Position numbers and translations under genes: made by a program
The notes under the pieces: generated by a model
Told to the model about the DNA's origin: nothing
Seen by the model: the letters and a program-made list of their open reading frames with translations, nothing else
The model's database searches: none
Assembly (NCBI RefSeq): GCF_018304945.1
Contig: NZ_JAGQEE010000001.1
Location: forward strand, 62,001-126,000
Length of the DNA stretch: 64,000 nucleotides
Origin: Collimonas humicola
GTDB taxonomy: Bacteria > Pseudomonadota > Gammaproteobacteria > Burkholderiales > Burkholderiaceae_D
Direction of reading: 5' to 3'
In this document: one piece after another, positions 63,612 to 64,000 of the stretch
How positions within the stretch are numbered: the first letter of the stretch is position 1
Layout: each line of letters begins with the position of its first letter

Positions 63612-64000
63612 ATGTTAAATCGCCAGATTCACGTTTCTCCAGCACCCAATATTCCCGTTTGCAAGAGCGCTTGCCTGTCTGCCTTGACGCTGCTTGTCCT
63701 GAGCATGTCGCTTTCCGCCGCGACGGCAGGAGCTGCAAGCGATTCCACAGACGCCAACGCACGCTATCAGGCGGATCGCGCCCGTTGCATCAGCGGCCAG
63801 TCCAACCAGGACCGCGCGACATGCCTGAAAGAAGCTGGAGCGGCATTGCAAGAATCGCGAAAGGGGCGCCTGACTGACGACAAGGCGGCGGATCAGTCAA
63901 ATGCCCTGTTGCGCTGCAATGCTCTTCCGGTGGACGACCGCGATGCGTGCCAGCGCCGCATGAATGGCGAAGGCACGACCAGCGGTAGCGCGCTGGAAGG
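63612..64000 (+). CDS. Secreted cysteine-containing protein, 3' end outside window
   Basis: From ATG 63,612 (CGGAGG at 63,601-63,606) the frame is open to the window end. A signal peptide with a long n-region (hydrophobic core SALTLLVLSMSLSAATAG, cleavage near AGA) precedes a mature part with paired cysteines: RARCISGQSNQDRATCLKEA and LLRCNALPVDDRDACQRRM, the pattern of a repeated CX9-10C helical hairpin. This resembles small secreted proteins of unknown function common in Burkholderiales. Confidence 0.75.
   Translation, partial: MLNRQIHVSPAPNIPVCKSACLSALTLLVLSMSLSAATAGAASDSTDANARYQADRARCISGQSNQDRATCLKEAGAALQESRKGRLTDDKAADQSNALLRCNALPVDDRDACQRRMNGEGTTSGSALE

Overview
The window looks like the chromosome of a betaproteobacterium of the Oxalobacteraceae (Burkholderiales), close to Collimonas, Herbaspirillum or Janthinobacterium. 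This rests on the gene order tpiA-secG-tRNA-Leu-nuoA to nuoN-DUF2818-Nudix, the GC-rich codon use of the core genes, and family-typical proteins such as ETF-QO and SCOT-type CoA transferase. The genus is inference only.

Bases 1 to about 31,500 are ordinary core chromosome. After a few unlinked genes (an unrecognised, possibly truncated protein, a PF10118 metal-dependent hydrolase, a GNAT acetyltransferase, yaaA, a PLP ammonia-lyase) come tpiA, secG and tRNA-Leu(GAG). The complete 14-gene respiratory complex I operon nuoA-N follows, with a 121-nt hairpin between nuoD and nuoE. A DUF2818 membrane protein, a Nudix ADP-sugar hydrolase, a metallophosphoesterase, ETF-ubiquinone oxidoreductase, a thioesterase, a PAS-LuxR regulator, scoAB, an alpha/beta hydrolase, a RidA protein and a monofunctional relA complete it. 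Complex I and ETF-QO both feed the quinone pool. scoAB and the thioesterase belong to acyl-CoA metabolism.

Bases about 31,590 to 59,000 are an accessory region that starts at tRNA-Val(CAC). A tyrosine integrase, now broken by stops and a frameshift, abuts the tRNA. The first part (31.7-45.5 kb) is a mosaic of duplicated, decayed fragments: five remnants of one unknown gene end, two integrase fragments, a methyltransferase tail, an 80-bp repeat and a tandemly duplicated secreted-protein fragment. Intact genes lie among them: a PlpD-type patatin autotransporter, small secreted proteins, a four-lipoprotein cluster (CsgG-like, DUF4810, GNA1162-like), an HxlR/SDR pair and a short heme-copper-oxidase-like membrane protein. 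The second part (45.5-57.5 kb) is rich in regulators: a winged-helix/TPR protein, a methyltransferase with regulatory domain, a response regulator lacking the phospho-acceptor Asp, and two tandem AraC paralogues. These precede a 1438-residue trimeric autotransporter adhesin with about 19 copies of a 32-residue stalk repeat. Two stand-alone DUF4096 (transposase N-terminal) proteins lie near the two ends. A 13-cysteine copper-storage (Csp1-like) protein and a small conserved unknown protein follow.

The most unusual signal is a duplicated unit at 32,747-32,896 and 38,281-38,434. Each copy has CTTAAT boxes at exact 11-bp spacing (four intact, or three plus one degenerate) directly upstream of a -10 element, then about 75-80 nt ending in a hairpin whose stem shows a compensatory base change between copies. 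It reads as a response-regulator-activated promoter driving a short terminated RNA or leader.

From 59.1 kb the sequence returns to core-like content: a class A penicillin-binding protein, a frameshifted secreted-protein remnant, an AlaX-like editing protein and a secreted protein running off the window.
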